This document shows, in pieces, positions 22,681 to 32,864 of a stretch of 64,000 nt of DNA. Source of the stretch: Mytilus californianus. Its lineage: Eukaryota; Mollusca; Bivalvia; Mytilida; Mytilidae. The stretch lies in NCBI RefSeq assembly GCF_021869535.1, contig NW_026262734.1, positions 105,125,088 through 105,189,087 of the forward strand, written 5' to 3'. The notes below the pieces were generated by a model, which had not been told where the DNA came from, ran no database searches, and saw only the letters and a list, made by a program, of their open reading frames with translations. Position numbers and translations under genes: made by a program. Numbering within the stretch: position 1 is the first letter of the stretch; each line of letters begins with the position of its first letter.

Positions 22681-24943
22681 CACATGTATACAGCTATTAA
22701 AGAAATAAATAGTGGTTTCCGTGTCCTTTTGGATCTGACATATACAGCTATTAAAGAAATATATAAATAGTGGTTTCCGTGTCCGTTTGGATCTGACATA
22801 TACAGCATATACAGCTATTAAAGAAATCAATAGTGGTTTCCGTGTCCGTTTGGATCTGACATATACAGCTATTAAAGAAATCAATAGTGGTTTCCGTGTC
22901 TGTTTGGATCTGACATATACAGCTATTAAAGAAATCAATAGTGGTTTCCGTGTCCGTTTGGATCTGACATATTCAGCTATTAAAGAAATCAATAGTGGTT
23001 TCCGTGTCCGTTTGGATCTGACACATACACCTGTTAAAGAAATAAATAGTGGTTTCCGTGTCCGTTTGGATCTGACATATACATGTACACCTGTTAAAGA
23101 AATAAATAGTGGTTTCCGTGTCCGTTTGGATCTGACATATACACCTGTTAAAGAAATAAATAGTGGTTTCCGTGTCCGTTTGGATCTGATATATACACCT
23201 GTTAAAGAAATAAATAGTGGTTTCCATGTCCGTTTGGATCTGACATTTATACACCTGTGAAAGAAATAAATAGTGGTTTTCGTGTCCTTTTGGATCTGAC
23301 ATATACACCTGTTAAAGAAATAAATAGTGGTTTCCGTGTCAGTTTGGATCTGACATATACACCTGTTAAAGAAATAAATAGTGGTTTCCGTGTCCGTTTG
23401 GATCTGACATATACATGTATACCTGTTAAAGAAATAAATAGTGGTTTCCGTGTCCGTTTGGATCTGACATATACAGCTATTAAAGAAATAAATAGTGGTT
23501 TCCGTGTCTGTTTGGATCTGATATATACACCTGTTAAAGAAATAAATAGTGGTTTCCGTGTCCGTTTGGATCTGACATATACATGTACACCTGTTAAAGA
23601 AATAAATAGTGGTTTCCGTGTCCGTTTGGATCTGACATATACACCTGTTAAAGAAATAAATAGTGGTTTCCGTGTCCGTTTGGATCTGATATATACACCT
23701 GTTAAAGAAATAAATAGTGGTTTCCGTGTCCGTTTGGATCTGACATTTATACACCTGTGAAAGAAATAAATAGTGGTTTTCGTGTCCATTTGGATCTGAC
23801 ATATACAGCTATTAAAGAAATAAATAGTGGTTTCCGTGTCCGTTTGGATCTGACATATACACCTGTTAAAGAAATAAATAGTGGTTTCCGTGTCCGTTTG
23901 GATCTGATATATACACCTGTTAAAGAAATAAATAGTGGTTTCCGTGTCTGTTTGGATCTGATATATACACCTGTTAAAGAAATAAATAGTGGTTTCCGTG
24001 TCCGTTTGGATCTGACATATACATGTACACCTGTTAAAGAAATAAATAGTGGTTTCCGTGTCCGTTTGGATCTGACATATACACCTGTTAAAGAAATAAA
24101 TAGTGGTTTCCGTGTCCGTTTGGATCTGATATATACACCTGTTAAAGAAATAAATAGTGGTTTCCGTGTCCGTTTGGATCTGACATTTATACACCTGTGA
24201 AAGAAATAAATAGTGGTTTTCGTGTCCATTTGGATCTGACATATACAGCTATTAAAGAAATAAATAGTGGTTTCCGTGTCCGTTTGGATCTGACATATAC
24301 ACCTGTTAAAGAAATAAATAGTGGTTTCCGTGTCTGTTTGGATCTGATATATACACCTGTTAAAGAAATAAATAGTGGTTTCCGTGTCCGTTTGGATCTG
24401 ACATATACATGTACACCTGTTAAAGAAATAAATAGTGGTTTCCGTGTCCGTTTGGATCTGACATATACACCTGTTAAAGAAATAAATAGTGGTTTCCGTG
24501 TCCGTTTGGATCTGATATATACACCTGTTAAAGAAATAAATAGTGGTTTCCGTGTCCGTTTGGATCTGACATTTATACACCTGTGAAAGAAATAAATAGT
24601 GGTTTTCGTGTCCATTTGGATCTGACATATACAGCTATTAAAGAAATAAATAGTGGTTTCCGTGTCCGTTTGGATCTGACATATACACCTGTTAAAGAAA
24701 TAAATAGTGGTTTCCGTGTCAGTTTGGATCTGACATATACACCTGTTAAAGAAATAAATAGTGGTTTCCGTGTCCGTTTGGATCTGACATATACACCTGT
24801 TAAAGAAATAAATAGTGGTTTCCGTGTCCTTTTGGATCTGACATATACACCTGTTAAAGAAATAAATAGTGGTTTCCGTGTCCTTTTGGATCTGACATAT
24901 ACAGCTATTAAAGAAATAAATAGTGGTTTCCGTGTCCGTTTGG
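22681..24943 (+). repeat. 54-bp minisatellite, about 41 units, with higher-order structure
   Basis: The unit is 54 bp, running from CTGTTAAAGAAATAAATAG through TGGTTTCCGTGTCCG to TTTGGATCTGACATATACAC. 60-bp units arise by an extra ATGTAC. A 56-bp marker unit (GACATTTATACACCTGTGAA) recurs at 23242, 23742, 24182 and 24568, spacings 500, 440 and 386 bp, which fit 9, 8 and 7 units. Because 54 and 60 are multiples of three, several frames stay open for hundreds of codons on both strands. Those open frames have no start context, domain or splice support and are treated as artefacts of the repeat. The first units carry CAGCTATTAAAG; the later ones alternate CACCTGTTAAAG and CAGCTATTAAAG. Confidence 0.92.
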
Positions 24944-25142
24944 AAAATTTAAGAAATAATTCATCATGTTCATGGAAGCCATAGATTTGTTAATTGGACA
25001 TTTACACATGGCCTGGGTCGTGATATTCGTTAATTTTATCCCTCGCTAACGCTCAGGATAAAATTCGATTATCACGGCCCAGGCCATGTGTAAATGTCCA
25101 ACAAATCTATCTATGGCTTCCATGAATTATTTCTTAAATTTT
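24944..25142. repeat. Long imperfect hairpin H2 with loop CCTCGCTAACGCTCAGG
   Basis: About 90-bp arms: the tip TTTAAGAAATAATTC and the block GACATTTACACATGGCCTGG on the left are matched by CCAGGCCATGTGTAAATGTC and GAATTATTTCTTAAA on the right. The GC-richer centre CCTCGCTAACGCTCAGG lies at 25041-25057. It is inserted exactly at the end of the 54-bp minisatellite. Tip and loop are shared with H3 (37994-38159), but the arms are unrelated. Confidence 0.88.
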
Positions 25143-25257
25143 CTGTTTCCTGATAAGATCTGTAGGACTGTATACATAAAGTTTGAAATTTACTAGTAGG
25201 ACTGTATAAATGAAGTTTGAAATTTACTGTTCATTATTAGACATTTTGTAGATAATT
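25143..25257. repeat. Short tandem duplication
   Basis: A unit of about 45 bp, GTAGGACTGTATA followed by AAGTTTGAAATTTACT, is present twice (about 25161-25250). Confidence 0.7.
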
Positions 25258-26140
25258 AAGTCTCCCTAAACCATATATATTCTTAACCCCACCCGCCTTC
25301 TGTTCAGTTTGAGAATGTGCTTTTATCTTGTTAACGGTCGAGATCCCCACCGCTAAACCATATATATTCTTGAATGGGACAATAAAACAAATCAAATGAA
25401 ATATTGGAGGAGTCCCCGGGTTCACCCCCACCCCCCTTCTTTTTGAAAACTTGTAAATGGTCAAGATCCCCACCCTGAAACCATATATATTCTTGTATGG
25501 GACAATAAAACAAATCAAATGAAATAAAAGGTGAGTCCCCTGGGGTCACCCCCACCCCCTCCTGTTTGAGAACTTGTAAACGGTCGAGATCCCCACCCTG
25601 AAACCATGTATATTCTTGTATGGGACAATAAAACAAATCAATTGAAATATTGGATGAGTCCCCAGGTGCACCCCCACCCCCTTCTTTTTGAAAACCTGTA
25701 AACGGTCAAGATCCCCACCCCGAAACCGTATATATTGTTGTATGGGACAATGAAACAAAGCAAATGAAATAAAAGGCGAGTCCACACCCTTGGGGTCCCC
25801 CCACCCCCTCCTGTTTGAGAACTTGTGAACGGTCGAGATCCCCACCCCTAAACCATATATATTCTTGTATGGGACAATTAAACAAATCAAATGAAATATA
25901 GGGGAAGTCCATTGGGGTAACCCCAACCCCCTTCTTTTTGAAAACTTGTAAACGGTCAAGATCCCCACCCCGAAACCATATATACACATGTATTCTTGTA
26001 TGGGACAATAAAACAAATTAAATGTAAAATGAAATAAAAGGCGAGTTCCCTGGCCCTGGGGATCACCCCCCCCCCCCCCCCCCCCCCCCCCCTTTTTGAG
26101 AACTTGTAAACGGTCGAGATCTCCACCCCTAAACCATTTA
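25258..26140 (-). repeat. About 123-bp tandem repeat, alternating A/B units
   Basis: Units are recognised by ACCATATATATTCTTG: 25358, 25481, 25603, 25726, 25852, 25976 and 26133, with an incomplete first unit at 25270. Spacing is mostly 122-126 bp; the last step is 157 bp because of a C-run and an insertion. Units alternate between CTTCTTTTTGAAAAC and CTCCTGTTTGAGAAC, so the true period is a dimer of about 246 bp. Minus-strand frames (for example 25546-26016) are open across units but reflect the repeat. Confidence 0.9.
26066..26092 (+). repeat. C27 homopolymer
   Basis: Twenty-seven C residues replace the short CACCCCCACCCCC tract present at this position in other units of the 123-bp repeat, so the run grew from a pre-existing C-rich seed. 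Confidence 0.9.
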
Positions 26141-26380
26141 TATTCCTGTTCGTCATTTCAAGAAGATTTGAATAACATACAGGGTCAATCCATAGGCGTC
26201 ACTTATGCATATCACAAACCAATTAATACTGGACTTTGCCCAATGTCAGGCAACCATGGGAATGACGAATTATTGGAGCTTTGTTTTGGAGACTTCATAA
26301 CAGCATCCTGTTACAATTATTTCTTGTTACTGATAAGTTATATAGATTTTGAAAAGACATTGTATTAATGATGAATAAAA
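26141..26380 (+). other. Possible terminal exon of unknown gene (weak)
   Basis: After an acceptor-like TTCGTCATTTCAAG (ends 26162), an open frame runs to a stop at 26366-26368 and is followed by AATAAA at 26375. The peptide includes GVTYAYHKPINTGLCPMSGN and ends in a hydrophobic/aromatic stretch. I recognise no family. It could be chance; the only support is frame length and the polyadenylation-like signal. Confidence 0.2.
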
Positions 26381-26539
26381 TTTTGGATTTTTTTCTACTT
26401 TTCTTTGGTAAATTGTTTGAAGAATTTTGTGGCAGGTTTGTTTGTTATTTTGTAAAAACCAATTTTCTGAATGCTATATATTTTTTTTTTTTATGAAGTG
26501 AACTCCTTTAAAAACTAAGCTTATATTGTCTATTAATAA

Positions 26540-28040
26540 ACATATATTTAGATTTCTGATTTTGGGCCCAGTTTTCAAGTTGGTCCAAATTAAATCAGGG
26601 TCCAAAATTAAACTGTGTTTGATTTCAAAATAAATTGAATATATATAGGGTTCTTTGAAATGCTTAATCTAAACCTGTATTTCTTTTCATTATTAACATG
26701 ATTAATAAGATAATACCACATTAAGGTCCAAAGGGTCCTAAATTAAACTTTTGTTTAATTTCAGCAAAAATTGAATTCTTTGGTTCTTTGATATGCTGAT
26801 TCTAACAATGTTTGAGTGTTAACTCACAACTAATTTTAGAGAACTTAGTCATCACTGGTTGTTGTTATTATATTATTGATTATAATTTGAAAAATTGCAT
26901 CATATCTTATTTCAGAAAACTATTTATCCATTTCGAGTTATTTCCCTTTGCACAGAAAATAATGGATAAAGTTAACCTGTGATTCATTTCAACATAAATT
27001 AAATATATATAGGGTTCTTTCAAATGCTGAATCTAAACCTGTATTTAAATATTAGATTTTTGGGCCCAGTTTTCAAATTGTTCCAAATCAGGGTCCAAAA
27101 TTAAACGTTTGATTCAACAAAAATTGAATTCATGGGCTTCTTTGAAATGCTGAATCTAACCATGTATTGAGAGATTTGGGCTTGTGGGCTCCTTTATCAA
27201 ATTGGTCCACATTGAGGTCCAAAGGGTCGAGATCTGAATTAAACTTTTGTCTGATTTCATCAAAAATTGAATTCTTGGGGTTCTTTGATATGCTGATTCT
27301 AATATGTACTTAGATTTTGGATATTGGACCATAATAGGTAAATGTCCAATTTCAAATATTTCAGTTCTTTGACCACATTCATTTTGTGTCACAAACCTAT
27401 GCTGTGTCAAATATTCAATCACAATCCAAATTCAGAGCTGTTTTAAGCTTAAATGTAGTGTCCATACTTGCTCAACTGTCTCGGTTTCGACCTTTGCATG
27501 AAAATCCCGTTTGCTGTCACTCTGACGGCCTCTTGTCTTAAACTATAAGCCATAGGTCAACTGTGTTTGGTGTATGGAATAATTGTAATGTTTACAAGTC
27601 TGTCTGGCCAGTATCATCTGACCCTGACCTCATTTTCATGGTTCATAAGTCAATGATAAGTTTTCATGGTTAAGTTTGTTTCTTCGATACTATATTTAAT
27701 ACGTCAACTATATTTGATCCATGGAATGATTGTAAAGTGTACATGTCTGTCTGACAGGGTTCATCTGACCTTGACCTCATATTCATGGTCCATTGGTCAA
27801 TATTAAGTTTTCATGGTTTGGTATGTTTCTTGTATACTGTAAGCAATAGGTCAACTAAAAATTATTCAATGTATGTAATGATTGTAAGGTACGTACATGT
27901 ACATGTATTTCTAGCTTGGTTTATCTGACTTTGACCTCATTTTCTTGGTTAATGATAAGTTAATGTGACACTTGTTGTAAAACTTTGTGTATAGTGCTTT
28001 CAACGTGAAATCAATGGTAGCTATAGCAGGTGAGACATTT
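26540..28040 (+). repeat. Old dispersed repeat field (family G)
   Basis: Several degenerate units with GGGTTCTTTGAAATGCTGAATCTAA, TTGGTCCAAATTAA and GGTCCAAAGGGTC, then a block with CTGACCTTGACCTCATTTTCATGG repeated near 27610, 27770 and 27910. The same vocabulary recurs at 39790-41000, 42400-42860, 46660-47330 and 53840-54080. It is non-coding now; no intact ORF remains. Confidence 0.75.
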
Positions 28041-29042
28041 CAGCAGGTGCACTCTTGTTATAATTAATGAAGGATAATTATTTTGGAAGGTCCTCAACAA
28101 AGTTCATGGCCTGTGAGTAAAATGGTGCTCCTGTGTTATCATCTTGGCTAGCCAATGGTTACGGTCCCGCCCCCTTCTCCACCCTTGGCAGATTAAGTCA
28201 GAATTTTATATCCTCAAGATAATAATTTCCATTGGTCACAGTTGTGACTACTGTAGCTGCATCCAATCAAAAAAGGCTTTTAAGAGGAACACATAAGAAT
28301 GTAGAAAATGTGAATATTAAACAATTGACACGTGCAGTTTGTACCTGAAGTCTTTACCCCCATAGCATAGGACAATATATGAGGTTCTTGGATATGTTCC
28401 TAGTGCAAATGATGAAATGTCAATGTATTATATATATGTGGTTTTTGCTTTACAAAATTTGTAATTTAACACCTTTGAAATAAAAATAGTCCAAGTACTC
28501 TCATTGGCTTAGAATGTTGTAGTCAGAGTGGGTATGACTTCTATCTGCCACTAGATGGCGCAGCGCCATATTCACAAATTTTGTCTTTAACCACCAACAT
28601 GACCAAGGATGGAGAGGAGGCGGCCTGATCGTAACTCTTTGCTTGCATAGATGTTCCCTTATTTACATTTTATTTGCAAATAATGGCTGGTCTTTCATGA
28701 ACAGACAACATGTTATTTAAGGTTACCTTGGGCATCAAATTAGCTAAAGGCAAAGAAGCTTCAAGGGATTGAGTATTCATAATCTATACAGAATTCTCTA
28801 AGTTTGTACCAACATAATTCATTTATTATGTAAACAGGTATCAGCACTCTGTATCTTTAATGCATATGAATGATTTAGCTAAACTAAAACATATAAATTT
28901 ATAAACAATTTTCATTAAAAATTGTTGTATTAAGCATGTTATAGAACCACTAGTGGTATGATAAACTAAGATACCACTTAAGTTTTGATTCAATGCATCA
29001 GCTGTCTGCACAATCTGACAATTTATGCTTCCACCTTATACA
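28041..29042. other. Low-repeat DNA upstream of the membrane exon
   Basis: Noticeably less repetitive than its surroundings, with GC-richer patches near 28150-28200 and 28540-28640 that contain a CTCF-like site (listed separately). No exon was recognised. It could hold regulatory sequence. Confidence 0.4.
28547..28563 (+). promoter_or_regulatory. CTCF-like insulator motif
   Basis: GCCACTAGATGGCGCAG fits the bilaterian CTCF core (CCASYAGRKGGCRS) at every defined position. CTCF binds such sites to organise chromatin loops and block enhancers. It lies about 1.1 kb upstream of the membrane exon at 29672. A single motif match may occur by chance in 64 kb, though a perfect 14-base fit is uncommon. 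Confidence 0.5.
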
Positions 29043-29047
29043 TTTTA

Positions 29048-29405
29048 CAGGTTGGGGAGGATCCTCATTTATGGGTATTATACCCTATTAAAAACAGGTA
29101 TCAATTTTCAGTGATAAAAATATAAACTTTGGATTTAAAGATATTCTCTGTCATGGCGCAAACATTCGGGTAAAGGACAACATTTTGCCTAAAGACATCA
29201 TTATCTTTGTATTCAATTCTTGTTTGAACAATGGTCTTAAAGGGAAAATTGTTGCCATTTATATGAATATTTGCTCCATGCATATGACAGCTATTATGAT
29301 GAAATACAAAATTCGATTTTTTATCACTGTAAATTGATACCCAATTTTGGGTATAATACCCATAAATGGGGATAGTACCCATTTATGAGGATTCTCCCCA
29401 ACCTG
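29048..29405. mobile_element. Palindromic-word DNA transposon E (358 bp, TSD TTTTA)
   Basis: It starts CAGGTTGGGGAGGATCCTCA and ends TGAGGATTCTCCCCAACCTG. The duplication TTTTA is at 29043-29047 and 29406-29410. The words GGGTATTATACCC (29073) and GGGTATAATACCC (29349), plus CCCATAAATGGG, repeat near the ends. The inverted repeat reaches inward to GGTATCAATTTTCAGTGATA. No coding capacity. Confidence 0.88.
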
Positions 29406-29671
29406 TTTTAGTGTTGACAGAGGGAGTTAAACCTCTTCTGAATACAACAATAAAACATTGTATTTAGATACAAAGTGAAGTTATCTCCCTTCCTGGCTTA
29501 CATTTCATCTTTCTTGAATCAGACACAATATATTTTCAATAAAATAACTCATACTGTATGTACTGAAAAATATAATTTAAATTATGTATCTTGTTTCATG
29601 AGATATTATTTATAAAAACAGTGTTTTGTCAGATAAATTGTTAATTAAGGAGAGTAACTCTACTTTTTCAG

Positions 29672-30057
29672 GTATATATGGTGAAAATACAAGATCAGCA
29701 CTAAGGTTAAAGACGGATAACAGATATTTTGTTAATTCTATAATAGGTATGCAATTAATATTATTTTGTTTTACATTCACTTGTTCCTTCTGTGAATGTC
29801 TAGTGATTGGGAAAGCTATATTTAGGACAACAAGAACTTTAACAAAAAAAACTAGTAAAAGGCCTACGGGCATGACGGGTGGATTGATTGCTATGTACAC
29901 AAGACGTTCACTCAGATCTACAGCTATTACCGTCAAAAGTGATGCTGGTTTGTCATATAGGAGCATAATGTACATGTCTGACCATGAGGAAGGTCTGATT
30001 AATCCTATAGCAGAAGACCAAGGACAAAAGTATAAAATCTATTTCAGCAGTACTTGA
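29672..30057 (+). CDS. Terminal exon of a type I membrane protein with an ITIM-like motif
   Basis: After a good acceptor (CTACTTTTTCAG, ending 29671) the exon enters in phase 1 and gives 127 full codons before TGA at 30055. Numbering the completed split codon as 1, residues 1-20 are extracellular juxtamembrane (an NRY precedes the helix), about 21-47 are a Cys/Phe-rich membrane helix (IIGMQLILFCFTFTCSFC), and the strongly basic stretch after it marks the cytoplasmic side. The tail of about 80 residues contains LSYRSI (94-99), which fits the ITIM consensus [SIVL]xYxx[IVL]. Phase-1 entry is usual for exons joined to Ig domains. ATTAAA at 30416 is a candidate polyadenylation signal. It lies upstream of the signal exon at 33315, so it should end a neighbouring gene, plausibly an Ig-receptor paralogue. 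That link is inference; its own ectodomain exons were not found. Confidence 0.6.
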
Positions 30058-30504
30058 ACTACTTGCCCCTTCTAGTTCTACCCCCATTTCTACCCTTCCA
30101 AACAATGTCAGGTAAAACATAAGTGAATAATCTGTTCCTTTGAACAAAATCTCTTCTTCTCAATTGATATACCAAAATCAGAACTTTCTTGTTACTTTAA
30201 CAGGCAGTCCAATCTTCAAACACATCAAACCAGTAAAATTTCTGGATTTGCAGCAAATTCCATATTTCAAACCTCTACTTTTAATTTCAACCAACACTTT
30301 TGAATTGTGAGCTGTGTAGTTAATGATTTCCTGTGAAGCTTACAGTGTTGTGTACTGATCACCTGTCATGCCTCATGGCACGGGTTACAAATGTGGATTA
30401 TTTGATGATTTAGCAATTAAATATTTACATTGAACATTTTTGTTGTTATATTCTTGTTTCTTTTTGTGTTTAAACAAAATTATTTACAAAAATCTGTTGT
30501 GAAT
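30058..30504. other. Probable 3' untranslated region and flank
   Basis: No repeats or frames of note. ATTAAA at 30416-30421 could terminate the transcript containing the membrane exon. Confidence 0.4.
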
Positions 30505-30509
30505 ACTTA

Positions 30510-31181
30510 CAGTCAGGGGTACTACTTGTACAAGTAATCTTTATTTACTTGAAGAAGTAAATAAAATATACTTATACAAGTTAATTATATTGTTTGAATA
30601 ATCTCCCCTTAATTTTCTAAAAAATTTACTTGCATAAGTAAATTTTTTTACAATCCCACAAAAATTCTCAAGTTTTGAGATGTAAAAGCATGCCTTTAAA
30701 AATTTTTCTCAGGTTAGCTCATAATTTTTTATAAGAGTTCAATGTTTCATCTCATTAATTCAACAAAGAAACTGATTGAGCAAAGAACTTAAGTATTTGC
30801 GCAAGGCCTTCAAAAATTGCTCCTTGGGGGCTTGTAAATGATCAGTGTTCTAAAGATAACAGACAAATGAGATTTTCATTGTCCATGAAATTACACTTAA
30901 ATGAATAGTAAAGACATCTGCAAAGGACAGACAATTCAAAATTCTGTTAGAGCAAAGAAGTTCTAAGAATTCAAGAAAAGAAGAAAGGATGACTTTTTTA
31001 CTTGTATAAGTAAAAAAATCTGTGAATGTCTAAGGGACATAACTAGGCCAAAAAATAATTTACTTATACAAGTAAATAAAATACACTTGTATAAGTATCC
31101 TACAAATTTACTTATATAAGTATATTATAATTACTTCTTCAAGTAAATAAAAATTACTTGTACAAGTAGTACCCCTGACTG
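30510..31181. mobile_element. Palindromic-word DNA transposon A2 (672 bp, TSD ACTTA), inverted copy of A1
   Basis: Same ends as A1 (CAGTCAGGGG...CCCCTGACTG) and same word TACTTGTACAAGTA. ACTTA at 30505-30509 and 31182-31186 is the target duplication. Read in complement it follows A1 almost base for base, including the unique centre, with only scattered differences (for example ACTTATACAAGTGT against ACTTATAAAAGTAT). The two copies must be recent. Confidence 0.92.
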
Positions 31182-31186
31182 ACTTA

Positions 31187-31490
31187 CTTTTAAGTCTTTT
31201 ACATGAATATGTGATGACCTAAAGTTGCATCCCTGTGTGCTGATTTCACATTGATATATTCATCTGCAATGCCCATATATGGAATGCAGCTCATGGTATC
31301 CACAAAAGGAGAGAATTTTATTTCAACAACAACAATATATATGTCTGAATTAAGAATTATAAGGATTAAACACATTTTATGCCCCAACCGTATGCAACGA
31401 GGTCATTAAGTGTTACCCTTGGAGTGTTTCCTGCAGCTTTTAAAAAGGGCAGGGTAACTTTTTTCTTAGAAGGCACTCTTAGCGCGATTG
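31187..31490. other. Non-coding DNA between A2 and a minisatellite
   Basis: No exon or known repeat recognised. TAAGTGTTACCC and a short CA-rich region precede the minisatellite. Confidence 0.4.
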
Positions 31491-31690
31491 GCTACGCTTT
31501 GAGGGCACCGTTTACTTGATAGACTACAGTTTAAGGGCACCCTTTGCCTGGAGGACTACACTTTAAAGACACCCTTTGTATGGAGGACTACACTTTAAAG
31601 GCACCCTTTGCATGGAGGACTACACTTTAAAGGCACCCTTTGCATGGAGGACTACACTTTAAGGGCACCCTTTACATCAATATAAAGGCA
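31491..31690 (+). repeat. 32-bp minisatellite, about six units
   Basis: Consensus ACTACACTTTAAAGGCACCC then TTTGCATGGAGG. Outer units are more diverged (GCTACGCTTTGAGGGCACCG at the left) than the central ones, as expected for unequal exchange. Confidence 0.85.
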
Positions 31691-31782
31691 CTGTTATGGA
31701 TTGGGATTTAATCAACTATACCATTGTTTCATATTTATTGGTAAAAAATAAAGATATAAATATGTATATTAGGGTATTAATT

Positions 31783-32520
31783 AGTCCCCTACCGACGAAG
31801 TTGAAGGGGACTTTAGGTTTGCACTCTGTCCGTCTGTCCATCCGTCAGTCCTGCAAATCAGTTTTCCACACTTTTTTTCTTCATGCTTGAAGATACTGAT
31901 TTGATATTTGGTGTATTGTTTTATCATGACAAGTTACAGATCAAGATCAAATTTTGTTCCAGTCTGGTGATTTTGTGCAGAGTTATGGTCCTTTGACTTA
32001 GAAAATTCACTCAAATAATCAGTTTTCCGCACTTTTTTTTTGTGATTCTTGAAGATATTAATTTCATAATCATGATAATTGGTATATAGTTTTATCATGA
32101 CAAGTTACAGTTCAAGTTTGAATTTTGTTCTGGTTTGATGATTTTGTGCAGAGTTATGCATTGGTCCTTGGACTTAGAAAATTCACTCAAATAATTAGTT
32201 TTCCGCACATTTTTTCGTCATGCTTGAAGATATTGATTTGAAAATTGGTTTATAGTTTTATTATGACAAGTTACAGATCAAGTTCGAATTTTGTTCAGGT
32301 CTGATGATTTTGTGCAGAGTTGTGGTCCTTGGACTTAGAAAATTCACCTAAATAATCAGTTTTCAACACTTTTTTTTCGTCATGCTTGAAGATATTGACT
32401 TGATATTTGTTATATAGTTTACACCATGACAAGTTATAGATCAAGTTAGAATTTTGTTCCAATACAATAAATTTTTAACAGGTATTGGACTATGTATTGC
32501 CATGCAATACTCACAGCTTG
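31783..32520. mobile_element. AGTCCCCTACCG element, copy 1
   Basis: Head AGTCCCCTACCGACGAAG, then a CCGTCTGTCC leader, then about four degenerate units of about 145 bp with TCATGACAAGTTACAGATCAAG and GAAGATATTGATTTGA. It ends with (G)GTATTGGACTATGTATTGCC, a decayed form of the tail CGGTAGGGGACTATGTATTG seen in copy 2. No coding frame. Confidence 0.75.
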
Positions 32521-32864
32521 TTTCATTCGTAATAAAATTATCACTTCTAGACTCAGCTAATAGAATCTTGATGGTGCAACTGCCTCATCAATAACTCCAG
32601 TTTTACACTTTAATACTGAATCACTGCGGCTGATTGTCTATATATAGCTTAAAGCATGTGTTGTGAAAGTGTGAAGACATGCATGATAAGGAGCATACGC
32701 ATTGATTTTTAGCTGCTCAAAAGAATTAATGTCAAATACCTTTTGGATTTTACATGTTTATACCAATCAAAGCTACAATTACCCTGGGACTATTTTACAA
32801 TGTATTTTGTCCCAGAATTACCTTGGCTCATAACCATACAAAAATTTGTAGGCTTTTCGTCTTT
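32521..32864. other. Non-coding DNA, nothing recognised
   Basis: AT-rich, with no repeat member or exon identified. Confidence 0.4.

Noticed and set aside
22681-24943. CRISPR-like array appearance (regular repeats)
   Set aside because: The units are contiguous near-identical 54-mers without unique spacers, in a eukaryotic genome. It is a minisatellite.
22642-24984. Very long overlapping reading frames on both strands (up to 386 codons) over the 54-bp repeats
   Set aside because: They are a by-product of a repeat unit divisible by three and lacking stops in several frames. There is no start context, splice signal or domain.
25237-26156. Minus-strand frames of 93-156 codons with recurring IYGFRVGILTVYKFSKRRG-like text
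   Set aside because: They translate the 123-bp dimeric tandem repeat. Overlapping alternative frames read equally long.
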